Source: JBGAQP01 sp044220635
GTDB taxonomy: Bacteria; Pseudomonadota; Gammaproteobacteria; Burkholderiales; Usitatibacteraceae
Assembly: GCA_044220635.1 (NCBI GenBank)
Contig: JBGAQP010000014.1
Span: 1 to 64,000 of the forward strand
Length of the DNA: 64,000 nt
Reading direction: 5' to 3'
Part shown: piece after piece, positions 55,305 to 64,000 of the stretch
Position numbering within the stretch: the first letter of the stretch is position 1
Layout: every line of letters starts with the position of its first letter
Made by a program: the position numbers and the translations under genes
Notes under the pieces: generated by a model
Told to the model about the DNA's origin: nothing
Databases searched by the model: none
What the model saw: the letters and a program-made list of their open reading frames with translations, nothing else

Positions 55305-58300
55305 TCAACCGACGGTCATCAGGCTCGCGTTGCCGCCGGCCGCGGCGGTGTTCACGCTCACCACGCGCTCGGCGACGAGCCGGCCCGCCGCCAGCGGCTC
55401 CTCGCCCGGCGCGAACCCGTGCAGGCTCACGACGGGCCCGGGGCGGCGGGCGAGCGCGGCGAGAATCTCGCGGCGCTCCGCGCCCGTGCCGTGGTGCAAG
55501 GCGGCGTCGAACTCGACCTCCTTCGCCATCCAGTCCGCCGCCAAGCGAATCGCCGCGCGCGCCTCCCGGGGCCAGCGCGCGAGGAGCGCCGCGGCGGAAG
55601 CCGGGACCACGGCCTGCGAGCCGAGCGACAGCGCGAGGGCGAGCTCGGCATGGAGGTCGCGCTCCTCGCCCGCGAGGCACAGGAGCGCGCGCCTGGGCAG
55701 CAACGCGTAGCTGTTGCGCTCGCCCGTCGGGCCGGCAAGCACCACGCTCGCCCCCGCGGGCGAAAGCGCCGCGAGGCGCTCGCACAGCGCCGCGAGGCGC
55801 GCATCGCTTCCCGCCGCCCAGGCGCGCAGCGCGGCGAAAGGCCCGAGGGACGAGGCGTGGGCCGCGAGGCCCTCGTTCGCGCCCGCCGCGTCGATCGCGC
55901 GCAGCTCCTCGAGCGCGGCCTCCGGCGGGCACTCCGCGAGCAGGCGATGCAGGTAGAGCGGGCCGCCCGCCTTGGGGCCGGTTCCCGACAGGCCCTCGCC
56001 GCCGAAGGGCTGCACGCCCACCACCGCGCCCACCATGTTGCGGTTCACGTAGACGTTGCCCACGCGCGCGCGGCGGACGATGGCCTCGATCTTGCCGTCC
56101 ACCCGCGAGTGGATGCCGAGCGTGAGGCCGTAGCCGAGGGCATTGAGGCCCTCGACCAGCATCTCGAGGTCCGCGCGGCGGTAGCGCAGCACGTGCAGCA
56201 CCGGGCCGAAGACCTCGCGCTCGAGCTCGGCGAGGGAGGCGATCTCGACGAGCGTCGGCGGCACGAAGTGGCCCGCGCCCGGCGCGGGCGCGGGGACCTG
56301 GCGCACGGGATGCCCGCGCGAGCGCATCGCCTCGACGTGGGCGAGGATGCCGGCGCGCGCGGCCTCGTCGATCACCGGCCCGACGTCCACCGCGAGCCGC
56401 GCGGGGTTGCCCACCTGGAGCTCGGCCATCGCGCCCTCGAGCATCGCGAGCACGCGCCCGGCGACGTCGTCCTGCACGCAGAGCACGCGCAGCGCCGAGC
56501 AGCGCTGGCCGGCGCTGTCGAAGGCGGACACGAGGGCATCGGCCACCACCTGCTCGGCGAGCGCCGAGGAGTCCACGATCATCGCGTTCTGCCCGCCGGT
56601 CTCGGCGACGAGCGGGACCGGCCGGCCTGCCGGGCCCAGGCGCCCGGCGAGCGCGCGCTGGATGAGCCGCGCGACCTCGGTGGAGCCGGTGAATACCACG
56701 CCCTGCACGCGGGCATCCGCGACCAGGGCCGCGCCCACCGTCTCTCCGGGCCCGGGGACGAGCTGCACGGCCCCGCGAGGGATCCCGGCCGCGTGCAGGA
56801 TGCGCACGGCCTCGGCGGCGATGAGCGGGGTCTGCTCCGCGGGCTTGGCGAGCACGGTGTTGCCCGCGGCGAGCGCGGCGCCGACCTGCCCCGCGAAGAT
56901 CGCGAGCGGGAAGTTCCAGGGGCTGATGCACGCGACGGGCCCGAGCGCCGGGTGCGTGTCGTTGGCGAGGCGCCGCGCCTGGCGCGCGTAGTAGCGCAGG
57001 AAGTCCACGGCTTCGCGCACCTCCGCGACCGCGTTCGCCCAGGTCTTGCCCGCCTCGCGCACTGCGAGCCCCGCGAGGCGCGGCATGCACGCCTCCATCT
57101 CGTCGGCCGCGCGCTCGAGGCCGGCCGCGCGATCCGAGGGCAGCGTCGCGCCCCATGCGGCCGCGGCGCTCTCGGCCGCGCGCAGGCTCGCCTCGACCGC
57201 CTCCGCGGTGGCGTCGCGCACGACACCCACCACGTCCGCCGGATCCGCGGGATTGCGCACTTCGCGCGGCGGGGCCATTGCTGCCTCGCGCGCCGTGGGC
57301 TCGGCACTCCACGGCAGCGCGGCGTCGGCCGCGAACGACGCCGAGAGCCGCTCGAGCACGGACTCGTCGGCGAGGTCGGCGCCGAAGGAGTTCGGGCGCA
57401 GGTCCCCGAAGAGCCGGCGCGGGAGCGGGATGCGCGGGTGGGCGAGCCCCGCCGCGCCTTCCTCGCGCGCGGACCGGCGCACGATCTCCGCCGGGCTCGC
57501 GACGAGCTCGTCGAGGGAGACCTTCGGGTCGGCGATGCGGTTGATGAACGAGGTGTTGGCGCCGTTCTCGAGCAGCCGGCGCACGAGGTAGGCGAGCAGC
57601 GTCTCGTGGGTGCCCACGGGCGCGTAGATGCGGCAGGGCACGCCCAGGCGCCCCTCGGCGACGGGCCCGACGACCTGCTGGTAGAGCGGCTCGCCCATGC
57701 CGTGCAGGCACTGGAACTCGTAGCGCCCCGGCTCGAAATCGCCCGCCATGTGGAAGACCGAGGCGAGCGTCTGGGCGTTGTGCGTCGCGAACTGCGGGAA
57801 GACGGCCTCGGGCGCGGCGAGCAGCTTCGCCGCGCAGGCGAGGTAGGAGAGGTCGCTGTGGACCTTGCGCGTGAACACCGGGTAGCCGTCGAGGCCCTCG
57901 ACCTGGGCGCGCTTCACCTCGGCGTCCCAGTAGGCGCCCTTCACGAGGCGCACCATCAGCCGCCGGCGCGTCCTGCGCGCGGTCTCGACCGCCCAGTCGA
58001 TCACCTCGGGCGCGCGCTTCAGGTAAGCCTGGACGACGAAGCCGATCCCGTCCCAGCCCGCGAGGGCGGGCTCGGCGCACAGGCGCTCGACGATCTCGAG
58101 CGAGAGCTCGAGCCGGTCGGACTCCTCCGCGTCGATGTTGAGGCCGATGTCCCGGGCGCGCGCGGCGGTGGCGAGCGCCCTCAGGCGCGGGTAGAGCTCG
58201 GCGAGCACGCGCTCGCGCTTGGCGTAGGAATAGCGCGGGTGCAGCGCCGAGAGCTTGAGCGAGATGCCCGGGCCCTCGCGCACGCCGCGCCCCGCGGAGG

Positions 58301-59027
58301 CCGCGCCGATCGCGGCGATGGCGCATTCGTAGGCGGCGAGGAAGCGCGCGGCGTCCTGCGCGGTCATCGCCGCCTCGCCGAGCATGTCGTAGGAGTAGCG
58401 AAACCCCATCGCCTCGAAGCGCCGCGCGTTCGCGAGCGCCTCGGCGATGGTCTCGCCGCAGACGAACTGCCGCCCCATGAGCCGCATCGCGAGGTCCACG
58501 GCCTTGCGGATGAGCGGCTCGCCGAACTTCGCGGTGACGCGCGTGAGCCCGTTCGCGAGCCCCGCGGCGTCGTGGGTCGCGACGAGTCGGCCGGTCACCA
58601 GCAGCCCCCAGGTCGCCGCGTTCACGAAGGCCGAATCGCTCTGGCCCAGGTGCGCGCCCCAGTCGCCGCGGCCGATCTTGTCGCGGATGAGCGCGTCGCG
58701 CGTGGCCGGGTCGGGAATGCGCAGCAGCGCCTCGGCGAGGCACATGAGCGCCACGCCCTCCTCGCTCGAGAGCGAGAACTCCTGCAGCAGCACCTGCACC
58801 AGGTTCTCGCGCGAGATCCCCATCTGCCGGCCGCGCAGGCCCGCGACGAGCCGGCGGGCGAGCTCGGCCGCGGGAGCGCGCGCGGCCCCCGGAAGCTCGG
58901 CGAGGGCGAGGAGCGCCGGGACGGCCTGCGGCTCGGGGCGGCGGCGCGCGGCGTAGACCGCCTTCAGCAGGGAAGTGCGGGGCGGGATGCTTGCCGGGCA
59001 GTCGGGCGCCGGCCGAGGGGTGTCCAT
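55305..59027 (-). CDS. putA: Bifunctional proline dehydrogenase / L-glutamate gamma-semialdehyde dehydrogenase, without DNA-binding domain
   Basis: Protein of 1240 residues. The proline dehydrogenase barrel holds YSYDMLGEAAMTAQDAARFL, GISLKLSALHPRY and MVRLVKGAYWDAEVKRAQ plus the FAD region. The aldehyde dehydrogenase half has ISPWNFPLAIFAGQVGAALA, FTGSTEVARLIQ, the acid in VAETGGQNAMIVD and the nucleophile in SAGQRCSALR. A C-terminal ALDH-like extra domain of about 200 residues follows. The N terminus starts at the arm region; the ribbon-helix-helix found in regulatory PutA is missing, so this is the enzyme-only, long form. Converts proline to glutamate with quinone and NAD+. Confidence 0.94.
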   Translation of the reverse strand: MDTPRPAPDCPASIPPRTSLLKAVYAARRRPEPQAVPALLALAELPGAARAPAAELARRLVAGLRGRQMGISRENLVQVLLQEFSLSSEEGVALMCLAEALLRIPDPATRDALIRDKIGRGDWGAHLGQSDSAFVNAATWGLLVTGRLVATHDAAGLANGLTRVTAKFGEPLIRKAVDLAMRLMGRQFVCGETIAEALANARRFEAMGFRYSYDMLGEAAMTAQDAARFLAAYECAIAAIGAASAGRGVREGPGISLKLSALHPRYSYAKRERVLAELYPRLRALATAARARDIGLNIDAEESDRLELSLEIVERLCAEPALAGWDGIGFVVQAYLKRAPEVIDWAVETARRTRRRLMVRLVKGAYWDAEVKRAQVEGLDGYPVFTRKVHSDLSYLACAAKLLAAPEAVFPQFATHNAQTLASVFHMAGDFEPGRYEFQCLHGMGEPLYQQVVGPVAEGRLGVPCRIYAPVGTHETLLAYLVRRLLENGANTSFINRIADPKVSLDELVASPAEIVRRSAREEGAAGLAHPRIPLPRRLFGDLRPNSFGADLADESVLERLSASFAADAALPWSAEPTAREAAMAPPREVRNPADPADVVGVVRDATAEAVEASLRAAESAAAAWGATLPSDRAAGLERAADEMEACMPRLAGLAVREAGKTWANAVAEVREAVDFLRYYARQARRLANDTHPALGPVACISPWNFPLAIFAGQVGAALAAGNTVLAKPAEQTPLIAAEAVRILHAAGIPRGAVQLVPGPGETVGAALVADARVQGVVFTGSTEVARLIQRALAGRLGPAGRPVPLVAETGGQNAMIVDSSALAEQVVADALVSAFDSAGQRCSALRVLCVQDDVAGRVLAMLEGAMAELQVGNPARLAVDVGPVIDEAARAGILAHVEAMRSRGHPVRQVPAPAPGAGHFVPPTLVEIASLAELEREVFGPVLHVLRYRRADLEMLVEGLNALGYGLTLGIHSRVDGKIEAIVRRARVGNVYVNRNMVGAVVGVQPFGGEGLSGTGPKAGGPLYLHRLLAECPPEAALEELRAIDAAGANEGLAAHASSLGPFAALRAWAAGSDARLAALCERLAALSPAGASVVLAGPTGERNSYALLPRRALLCLAGEERDLHAELALALSLGSQAVVPASAAALLARWPREARAAIRLAADWMAKEVEFDAALHHGTGAERREILAALARRPGPVVSLHGFAPGEEPLAAGRLVAERVVSVNTAAAGGNASLMTVG

Positions 59028-59157
59028 GGTCGCTTTCGGTTCGTGGCCGAAGTCCCCGGCGCCCGGTCTTCGCCGGGATGGGGCGCGCTCCGGGCCCCGG
59101 GTCGTTTCCAGGTGGCAGAAGATACCAGAGGCGGGCCGGCCCCACCCGCGAGGCCGA

Positions 59158-61737
59158 TCAGGGACGGTGCAGGCGCCGCTTGGCGAGCTCCGTCGCCGCC
59201 ACGTAGGCGAGCGTGATGGCGATCGTCGCGGCGAGAAGCGTCGCGTCGAGCGGCACGAAGCCGAAGAGCCGGGAGAGCGCGCCGAGGTAGGGCGCGGCGA
59301 GCGCCGCCGCCGCGACGAGCACGGTCGCCCCGAGCAGCAGCGCGCTCGGCCGGCTCGCCCAGGCGGGGCCGCGCGTGCGCAGCACCAGCACGACGGCAAG
59401 CTCGGTGAGCAGCGACACCACGAACCACGCGGTCTGGAACTCGGCCTCGCCCGCCTCGAAGACGCGCAGCAGCAGCAGGAACGCGAGCAGGTCGAAGGCC
59501 GTGCTCAGCAGCCCGAAGGCCACCATGAAGCGGCGCACGGCGGCGACGTCCCAGCGCTGCGCGCGCTCGACCTCGGAGGCGTCCACGCGGTCCGTGGAGA
59601 TCGCCACCGACGGCAGGTCCGAGAGGAAGTTGTTGAGCAGGATCTGCTTGGCCGCGAGCGGCAGGAACGGCAGGAGCGGCGTGGCGAGCGCCATGCTCAC
59701 CATGTTGCCGAAGTTGGCGCTCGTGGTGATGCCGATGTACTTGAGCGTGTTGGCGAAGGTGCGCCGCCCGTCCTCGATCCCGCGGCGCAGCACGTCGAGA
59801 TCGCGGCTGAGCAGGATCACGTCGGCGCTCTCGCGCGCCACGTCCACGGCGCCCTCCACCGAGATGCCCACGTCGGCCGCGTGCAGCGCGGGGGCGTCAT
59901 TGATGCCGTCGCCCATGAACCCCACGGCGTGGCCCGCGTGCTGCAGGGCGCGCACGATGCGCTCCTTCTGCTGCGGGTCCACCTCGACGAAGAGGTCGGT
60001 GCGCTCGGCGAGGTGCCAGAGCGCCTCGTCCTTCATCGCGGCGATCGCCTCCCCCGTGAGCATCGCCCGCGGGTCGAGCCCCACCGAGGCCGCCATGTGG
60101 GCGCTCACGTGGCGGTTGTCCCCGGTGACGATCTTCACGCGCACGCCCCGGGCCTCGAGCGTGCGGAGCATCCGCTGCGCCTCGGGCTTCGGCGGGTCGC
60201 TGAAGCGCAGGAACCCGGCGAAGACCAGGTCGCGCTCGTCCTCGCGCCCGTAGCGCTCGCGCGCCTCGACGCGGCGCGAGGCGATCGCGAGCACGCGCGA
60301 GCCCGCCTCGGACATCGCGCGGTAGCGCTCCTCGAGCCCGGAGCGCGCCGCGGCGTCGAGCGGCGCGCTGCGCCCATCCCGGTCCACGGCCGCGCAGGCG
60401 CCGAGCACCGCGGCGAACGAGCCCTTGGTCACCATGAGGTGGGGCCCTTCGCCGGACTCGGGCTCGACGACGATCGTCAGGCGCTTGCGGATGAAGTCGT
60501 AGGGGATCTCGTCGACCTTGCGCCATCCCGTGGTGGCGAGATTGTCGCGGCGCCCCGCGGCGACGACGGCCGCGTCGAGCGCGTTGTCGATGCCGGTCTC
60601 GAAGGCGGAATTGAGGAAGGCGAGCGAGGCGACGGCGCGCGAGGCGCCGCCCTGCGCGTCGAGCGCGGATTCGAGGGCGACCGTGCCCTCGGTGAGCGTG
60701 CCCGTCTTGTCGGTGCACAGCACGTCCATGCCGCCGAGGTCCTCGATCGCCTCGAGCCGGCGCACGATCACGCCGCCCCGGGCCATGCGCCGCGCGCCCC
60801 GCGAGAGCGTGACGCTCAGGATGGCGGGCAGGAGTTCCGGCGACAGGCCCACGGCGAGCGCCATCGCGAAGAGGAGGGAATCGATGACGGGACGCCCGAG
60901 CCAGTGGTTCACGGCGATGACGAAGATCACCATCGCGACCATCACGCGCACGAGCAGGTAGCCGAACTCGCGGATCCCGCGCGCGAATTCCGTCTCCGGC
61001 GCGCGGGCGCCGAGGCGGCCGGCGATGGCGCCGTAGGCGGTCTCGGCGCCCGTGCGCACGACGAGCATCGTCGCCGTGCCGCTCCGCACCGAGGTGCCGA
61101 GGAAGACGCAGTTGCCGCGCGCGGCGAGCGCGGCCCCCGGCTCCGCAACGCCGGGGCGCTTCTCCACCGGGAAGGACTCGCCCGTGAGGCTCGCCTCGCT
61201 CACGAGGAAATCGCGCGCCTCGAGCAGCACGCCGTCGCCGGGCACGAGGTTGCCCGCGGCGAGCGCCACGCGGTCGCCGGGCACGATCGCCGCGACGGGG
61301 ATCTCGGCGAAGGCGCCTGCGCGCAGCACCCGCGCGCCGAGCGCGATCCGGCGGCGCAGCTGCGCCACGGCGTTGGAGGCGCGGTATTCCTGCGCGAAGC
61401 CGAAGAGCGCGCTGCCCGCGACGATCGCGAGGATGATCGCGGCCTCGAGCCAGTCGCGCAGGACCAGCGAGACGAGGGCGCCGAAGACGAGGATCAGGAC
61501 GAGCGGGCTCGCGAACTGCCGCGCGAGGAGCCGCGCGACGGGAACGAGGCCCTCGTCCCCGGGGACGGCGCGGGGGTGGCGGCGCAGCCGCGCGGCCGCC
61601 TGGCGCGGCGAAAGGCCTCCCGGGCCCGATCCCAGCCGGGCCGCGAGCTTCTCGGCTTCCAGGCTCCACCAGGCCTCGGGGAGCCCCGCCTCCGGGCGGT
61701 TCGTCGCTGCCTCCGTGGGGAATGCCCGCCTTCGAGG
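59158..61737 (-). CDS. MgtA-like P-type ATPase, start codon unresolved
   Basis: P-type ATPase of up to 859 residues. Homology begins at WWSLEAEKLAARLGSGPGGL, followed by QFASPLVLILVFGALVSLVL (first helix), the phosphorylation motif CTDKTGTLTEG, the ATP region MVTKGSFAAVL, and the hinge GDGINDAPAL. The C-terminal KQILLNNFLSDLPSVAISTD and LAFLNSAFETGIDNALD are typical of Mg-translocating types. Between the upstream stop (61738-61740) and residue 123 no ATG, GTG or TTG occurs in frame. The first, GTG at 61368, would delete the first two membrane helices. A non-standard start (e.g. CTG), a sequence error or an inactivating mutation is possible. Confidence 0.85.
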   Translation of the reverse strand, partial: PRRRAFPTEAATNRPEAGLPEAWWSLEAEKLAARLGSGPGGLSPRQAAARLRRHPRAVPGDEGLVPVARLLARQFASPLVLILVFGALVSLVLRDWLEAAIILAIVAGSALFGFAQEYRASNAVAQLRRRIALGARVLRAGAFAEIPVAAIVPGDRVALAAGNLVPGDGVLLEARDFLVSEASLTGESFPVEKRPGVAEPGAALAARGNCVFLGTSVRSGTATMLVVRTGAETAYGAIAGRLGARAPETEFARGIREFGYLLVRVMVAMVIFVIAVNHWLGRPVIDSLLFAMALAVGLSPELLPAILSVTLSRGARRMARGGVIVRRLEAIEDLGGMDVLCTDKTGTLTEGTVALESALDAQGGASRAVASLAFLNSAFETGIDNALDAAVVAAGRRDNLATTGWRKVDEIPYDFIRKRLTIVVEPESGEGPHLMVTKGSFAAVLGACAAVDRDGRSAPLDAAARSGLEERYRAMSEAGSRVLAIASRRVEARERYGREDERDLVFAGFLRFSDPPKPEAQRMLRTLEARGVRVKIVTGDNRHVSAHMAASVGLDPRAMLTGEAIAAMKDEALWHLAERTDLFVEVDPQQKERIVRALQHAGHAVGFMGDGINDAPALHAADVGISVEGAVDVARESADVILLSRDLDVLRRGIEDGRRTFANTLKYIGITTSANFGNMVSMALATPLLPFLPLAAKQILLNNFLSDLPSVAISTDRVDASEVERAQRWDVAAVRRFMVAFGLLSTAFDLLAFLLLLRVFEAGEAEFQTAWFVVSLLTELAVVLVLRTRGPAWASRPSALLLGATVLVAAAALAAPYLGALSRLFGFVPLDATLLAATIAITLAYVAATELAKRRLHRP

Positions 61738-61838
61738 TTAGCCGACGGGGGCCCGCGCCGCTTGATCCGGCGCAACGCCGCAATGAAACGGGGCGGCCGA
61801 AGCCGCCCCGCCGGGCATCGCGCCGCGCGCGCGGAAAG

Positions 61839-62156
61839 CTAGTTGCCGCGCCCGGCCGCCTGCTCTTCCTGGATCTTCTTGGCGACGGCGTTGTACTCCT
61901 CGACGGCGGCCGAGGCCGCGTCCTCGTGCGACTTGATCGCGGCCTTGCGCTCCTCGATGTAGCCCTTCATGCATTCGCTGTACTTCTTGAACTCGCGGTC
62001 GAAGACGCGGCGGCGCGAATCGGACTGCATCGCGAGGCGCCCCGGGTACTCGGGCTTGGGCTCGCACTGGGGCTTCGGGACCTCGACCTTCTGGGCGAGG
62101 GCGGGAGCGACGCCGGAGGCGATGGCGAGGGCGATGGCGAGGGTGAAGCGCTTCAT
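61839..62156 (-). CDS. Small exported protein of unknown function
   Basis: Protein of 105 residues with a signal peptide (FTLAIALAIASGVAPALA). The mature part is helical and charged (REFKKYSECMKGYIEERKAA, HEDAASAAVEEYNAVAKKIQ) with two Cys (PQCEP, SECMK) that could pair. Similar small periplasmic proteins occur in betaproteobacteria; I recognise no function. It stands between the P-type ATPase and an SDR gene, all on the same strand. Confidence 0.7.
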   Translation of the reverse strand: MKRFTLAIALAIASGVAPALAQKVEVPKPQCEPKPEYPGRLAMQSDSRRRVFDREFKKYSECMKGYIEERKAAIKSHEDAASAAVEEYNAVAKKIQEEQAAGRGN

Positions 62157-62208
62157 GGCAAACCTCGTGGGCGTGCGATTGCGGGGCGCGTAGCTTAAAC
62201 CAAAACGG

Positions 62209-62988
62209 TCAGTTCCGGACGGGGACGGTGTAGTTGAGCGCGAGACGCCCGCCGTCGGGGTAGAGGGTCTGCCCCGTGAGGTAGGAGGCCTCGTCGCTCG
62301 CGAGGAAGACGGCCACGCGCGCGACCTCCCCGGGCTCGCCGAGGCGGCCGAGCGGCGTGCGCGACAGGATCCTCGCCTCGGCCTCCTCGTTGCCGAGCAC
62401 CGCGGTCTTCGCGAGCTCCGTGAGGATCGTGCCGGGGCCGACGCCGTTCACGCGGATGCCGTGGGGCGCGAGCGCGAGCGCCATCACCTTCGTGAGCTGG
62501 TTCATGCCGCCCTTGGAGACGACGTAGGGCACCTGGTTGGGGATGGCGAGCACCGCGTTCACGCTCGACATGTTGACGATCGCCCCGCCCCCGCCCTGCT
62601 TCACCATCTGGCGCGCCGCCGCCTGCCCGGCGAGGAACGCACCCTTCAGGTTCACCGCGAGGACGCGGTCGAAATCGGATTCCGCGAGTTCGAGGAAATC
62701 GGCCGCGTGCACGATCCCGGCATTGGCCACGAGGATGTCGAGGCGGCCGAACTCCGCCACCGCGAGCGCGACGGCGGATTCGACCTCGGCCTTGCGGGTG
62801 ACGTCGCAGCGCTCGAAGACCGCGTGCAGCCCCTCGGCGCGGAGCCGCTCGGCCGCGGGCCGGCCGCGCTCCGCGTTGGCGTCCGTGAGCACGACGCGCG
62901 CGCCCTCGCGGGCGAGGGCCTCGGCGCAGGCGAGCCCGATGCCCTGCGCGGCGCCGGTGACGAGCGCGACCTTGTCCTTCAGCCTCAC
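62209..62988 (-). CDS. SDR family oxidoreductase
   Basis: Short-chain dehydrogenase of 259 residues with a GTG start. Motifs: VTGAAQGIGLACAEALAREG (cofactor), NAGIVHAADFLELAESDFDR, catalytic Ser in NMSSVNAVL, Tyr-Lys in YVVSKGGMNQLTK, and the C-terminal YLTGQTLYPDGGRLALNYTV. NAD(H) preference is suggested by Asp after the second strand (VVLTDANAERG). The substrate is unknown; the type is common in sugar, polyol and aromatic metabolism. Confidence 0.9.
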   Translation of the reverse strand: MRLKDKVALVTGAAQGIGLACAEALAREGARVVLTDANAERGRPAAERLRAEGLHAVFERCDVTRKAEVESAVALAVAEFGRLDILVANAGIVHAADFLELAESDFDRVLAVNLKGAFLAGQAAARQMVKQGGGGAIVNMSSVNAVLAIPNQVPYVVSKGGMNQLTKVMALALAPHGIRVNGVGPGTILTELAKTAVLGNEEAEARILSRTPLGRLGEPGEVARVAVFLASDEASYLTGQTLYPDGGRLALNYTVPVRN

Positions 62989-63007
62989 GACGGGATGCGT
63001 CCTCGGG

Positions 63008-63517
63008 TCACTTCGCCGCGGCGGGAGGCGCCGCGGGAGGCGCCGCCGGGGCTGCCGCGGGCGGTGCGCTCGGCGGGGCCGCGGGCTTCGGGGGCGGCTC
63101 GGTCAGCACGTCCGCGATCTCCCGGCAGAAGGCTTCCTGCCCCTTGGGGCAGCTCGCCTTGGCGAGCGCGTAGATGTCCTCGCGATCGGCTTCCGCTTCC
63201 TTGGCCATGAGGCGCTTGACGATGAACTCGCGGTACGCGGCGTCCTTGTGCCAGGCCGAGGAAAGGCCCTCGACGGACCTCCAGCTGCCGATCATGAGCC
63301 GCGGCACCGCATCGCTGAATCCCTCGGCGACGCGGCCCGTGTCGCAATGGTGGAAATCGGACCAGGTCTTGTAGAGCTGCTTCCAGTCGAGGATCTTGTC
63401 GACCGCCTTTTCCGCGGCGGCGGCGTCGGCCGCCGAGCACGGCTTGTGGCTCGCCAGGGCGAGCGGCGGAGCCCCGAGGAAGAGGAGGACGAGACCGGCG
63501 GCGCGAAGGGCCTTCAT
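63008..63517 (-). CDS. Hypothetical exported protein with Pro/Ala-rich tail
   Basis: Protein of 169 residues with a signal peptide (LRAAGLVLLFLGAPPLALA). The folded part (residues 24-135) has four Cys (KPCSA, HHCDT, ASCPK, AFCRE) likely forming two disulfides and a conserved-looking WKQLYKTWSDFHHCDTGRVA segment. The tail is a Pro/Ala repeat ending in Lys. No family recognised. It lies one base before dxs in orientation terms, probably in the same transcript. Confidence 0.7.
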   Translation of the reverse strand: MKALRAAGLVLLFLGAPPLALASHKPCSAADAAAAEKAVDKILDWKQLYKTWSDFHHCDTGRVAEGFSDAVPRLMIGSWRSVEGLSSAWHKDAAYREFIVKRLMAKEAEADREDIYALAKASCPKGQEAFCREIADVLTEPPPKPAAPPSAPPAAAPAAPPAAPPAAAK

Positions 63518-63518
63518 C

Positions 63519-64000
63519 TCAGGCCGCCATCCCCGGCCGTCCCGCCGACGCGGCGAGGCGCGCGCGGATCGACTTCACGAGGCCCTCGCGGTCGAGGCCG
63601 CAGTCGGCGAGCAGGGCCTGCGGATCGCCGTGCTCGACGAACGCGTCGGGGAGCCCGAGCTGGAGCACCGGGACCGCCATGCCGGCCTGCGCGAGCGCTT
63701 CCAGCACGGCGCTGCCCGCGCCGCCGGCGACGACGTTCTCCTCGACGGTGACCAGCAGGTCGTGGGTCTCGGCGAGGCGGATCGCGAGCTCCTCGTCGAG
63801 GGGCTTCACGAAGCGCATGTTGGCGACGGTGGCGCCGAGCTCCGCCCCCGCCTCGAGCGCGGCCTTGAGCACGGTGCCGAAGGAGAGGATCGCCACGCGC
63901 TTGCCCTCGCGGCGCACTTCGCCCTTGCCGACGGCAAGCGCCTTCATCGCCTGGAGCACCTCGACGCCGGGGCCCGTGCCGCGCGGGTAGCGCACGGCCG
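63519..64000 (-). CDS. dxs: 1-deoxy-D-xylulose-5-phosphate synthase, C-terminal part
   Basis: The visible 160 codons are the transketolase C-terminal domain of Dxs: AVRYPRGTGPGVEVLQAMKA at the edge, then AILSFGTVLKAALEAGAELG, NMRFVKPLDEELAIRLAETH, LVTVEENVVAGGAGSAVLEA and LPDAFVEHGDPQALLADCGL. The apparent GTG start at the edge is an internal Val codon; the gene continues outside the window. Dxs makes DXP from pyruvate and glyceraldehyde-3-phosphate with thiamine diphosphate, the first step of isoprenoid synthesis. Confidence 0.95.
   Translation of the reverse strand, partial: AVRYPRGTGPGVEVLQAMKALAVGKGEVRREGKRVAILSFGTVLKAALEAGAELGATVANMRFVKPLDEELAIRLAETHDLLVTVEENVVAGGAGSAVLEALAQAGMAVPVLQLGLPDAFVEHGDPQALLADCGLDREGLVKSIRARLAASAGRPGMAA

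Noticed and set aside
59897..61783. Minus-strand ORF with an ATG at 61783 as a possible N-terminus of the P-type ATPase
   Set aside because: It is in another frame, its residues are Arg/Gly/Pro-rich without ATPase motifs, and no single simple frameshift joins a sensible N-terminus.
63008..63110. Short tandem Pro/Ala coding repeats as a possible DNA repeat element
   Set aside because: They are ordinary low-complexity codons in a protein tail, not a dispersed repeat or CRISPR.

Overview
The window is high-GC bacterial DNA with dense, operon-like gene order. It most likely comes from a betaproteobacterium (Burkholderiales/Nitrosomonadales type). This is inferred from the torF-like porin/glnK pair under sigma-54 control, UbiK, ComM, a napFDAGHBC cluster, a 3-hydroxybutyrate-oligomer hydrolase and a PutA-type proline enzyme; no rRNA gene is present to prove it. 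No tRNA, rRNA, CRISPR array, integrase or transposase gene was recognised. No gap between genes exceeds 300 bases; the largest, 3560-3796 and 9273-9496, hold nothing I can name.

Layout. 1-1722: nitrogen-assimilation operon on the minus strand (NtrC site, sigma-54 promoter, TorF-like porin, PII protein). It runs into an ORF that starts like an ammonium transporter and continues as pyruvate dehydrogenase E1 beta, a chimera. 1767-10244: ubiK, then comM interrupted by a 6.7-kb lower-GC insert that supplies a substitute comM 3' end. The insert carries a LysR regulator, a six-gene redox/catabolic operon and a small HTH gene; the original comM 3' end is left as a fragment. 10249-16402: multiheme cytochrome c, two MFS transporters, rhodanese, M20 amidohydrolase. 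16509-24182: copper/silver efflux operon (TolC-like, CusB-CusF fusion, CusA, CusF) plus a DsbA-like protein. 24220-26707: CoA-transferase / thiol dioxygenase / crotonase operon.

26800-33562 is the most unusual block. A SIR2-TIR protein is translationally coupled to a membrane-anchored STAND NTPase with TPR repeats. Facing away from them is a gene for a TPR/TRAFs-binding, SLOG-like, class III nucleotidyl cyclase fusion. I read it as a candidate NAD- and cyclic-nucleotide-based conflict or stress-signalling system.

33602-44373: Tim44-like protein, methyltransferase, metH behind a SAM-II riboswitch and terminator, membrane-anchored AraC regulator, PDZ-hydrolase fusion, patatin. 44445-50512: periplasmic nitrate reductase operon with a perfect FNR-type box. 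50577-55295: Old Yellow Enzyme, a nested palindrome array, SDR, GST, 3HB-oligomer hydrolase. 55305-64000: PutA lacking its DNA-binding domain, an MgtA-like P-type ATPase with no normal start codon, SDR, small exported proteins, and the C-terminal part of Dxs running off the end.
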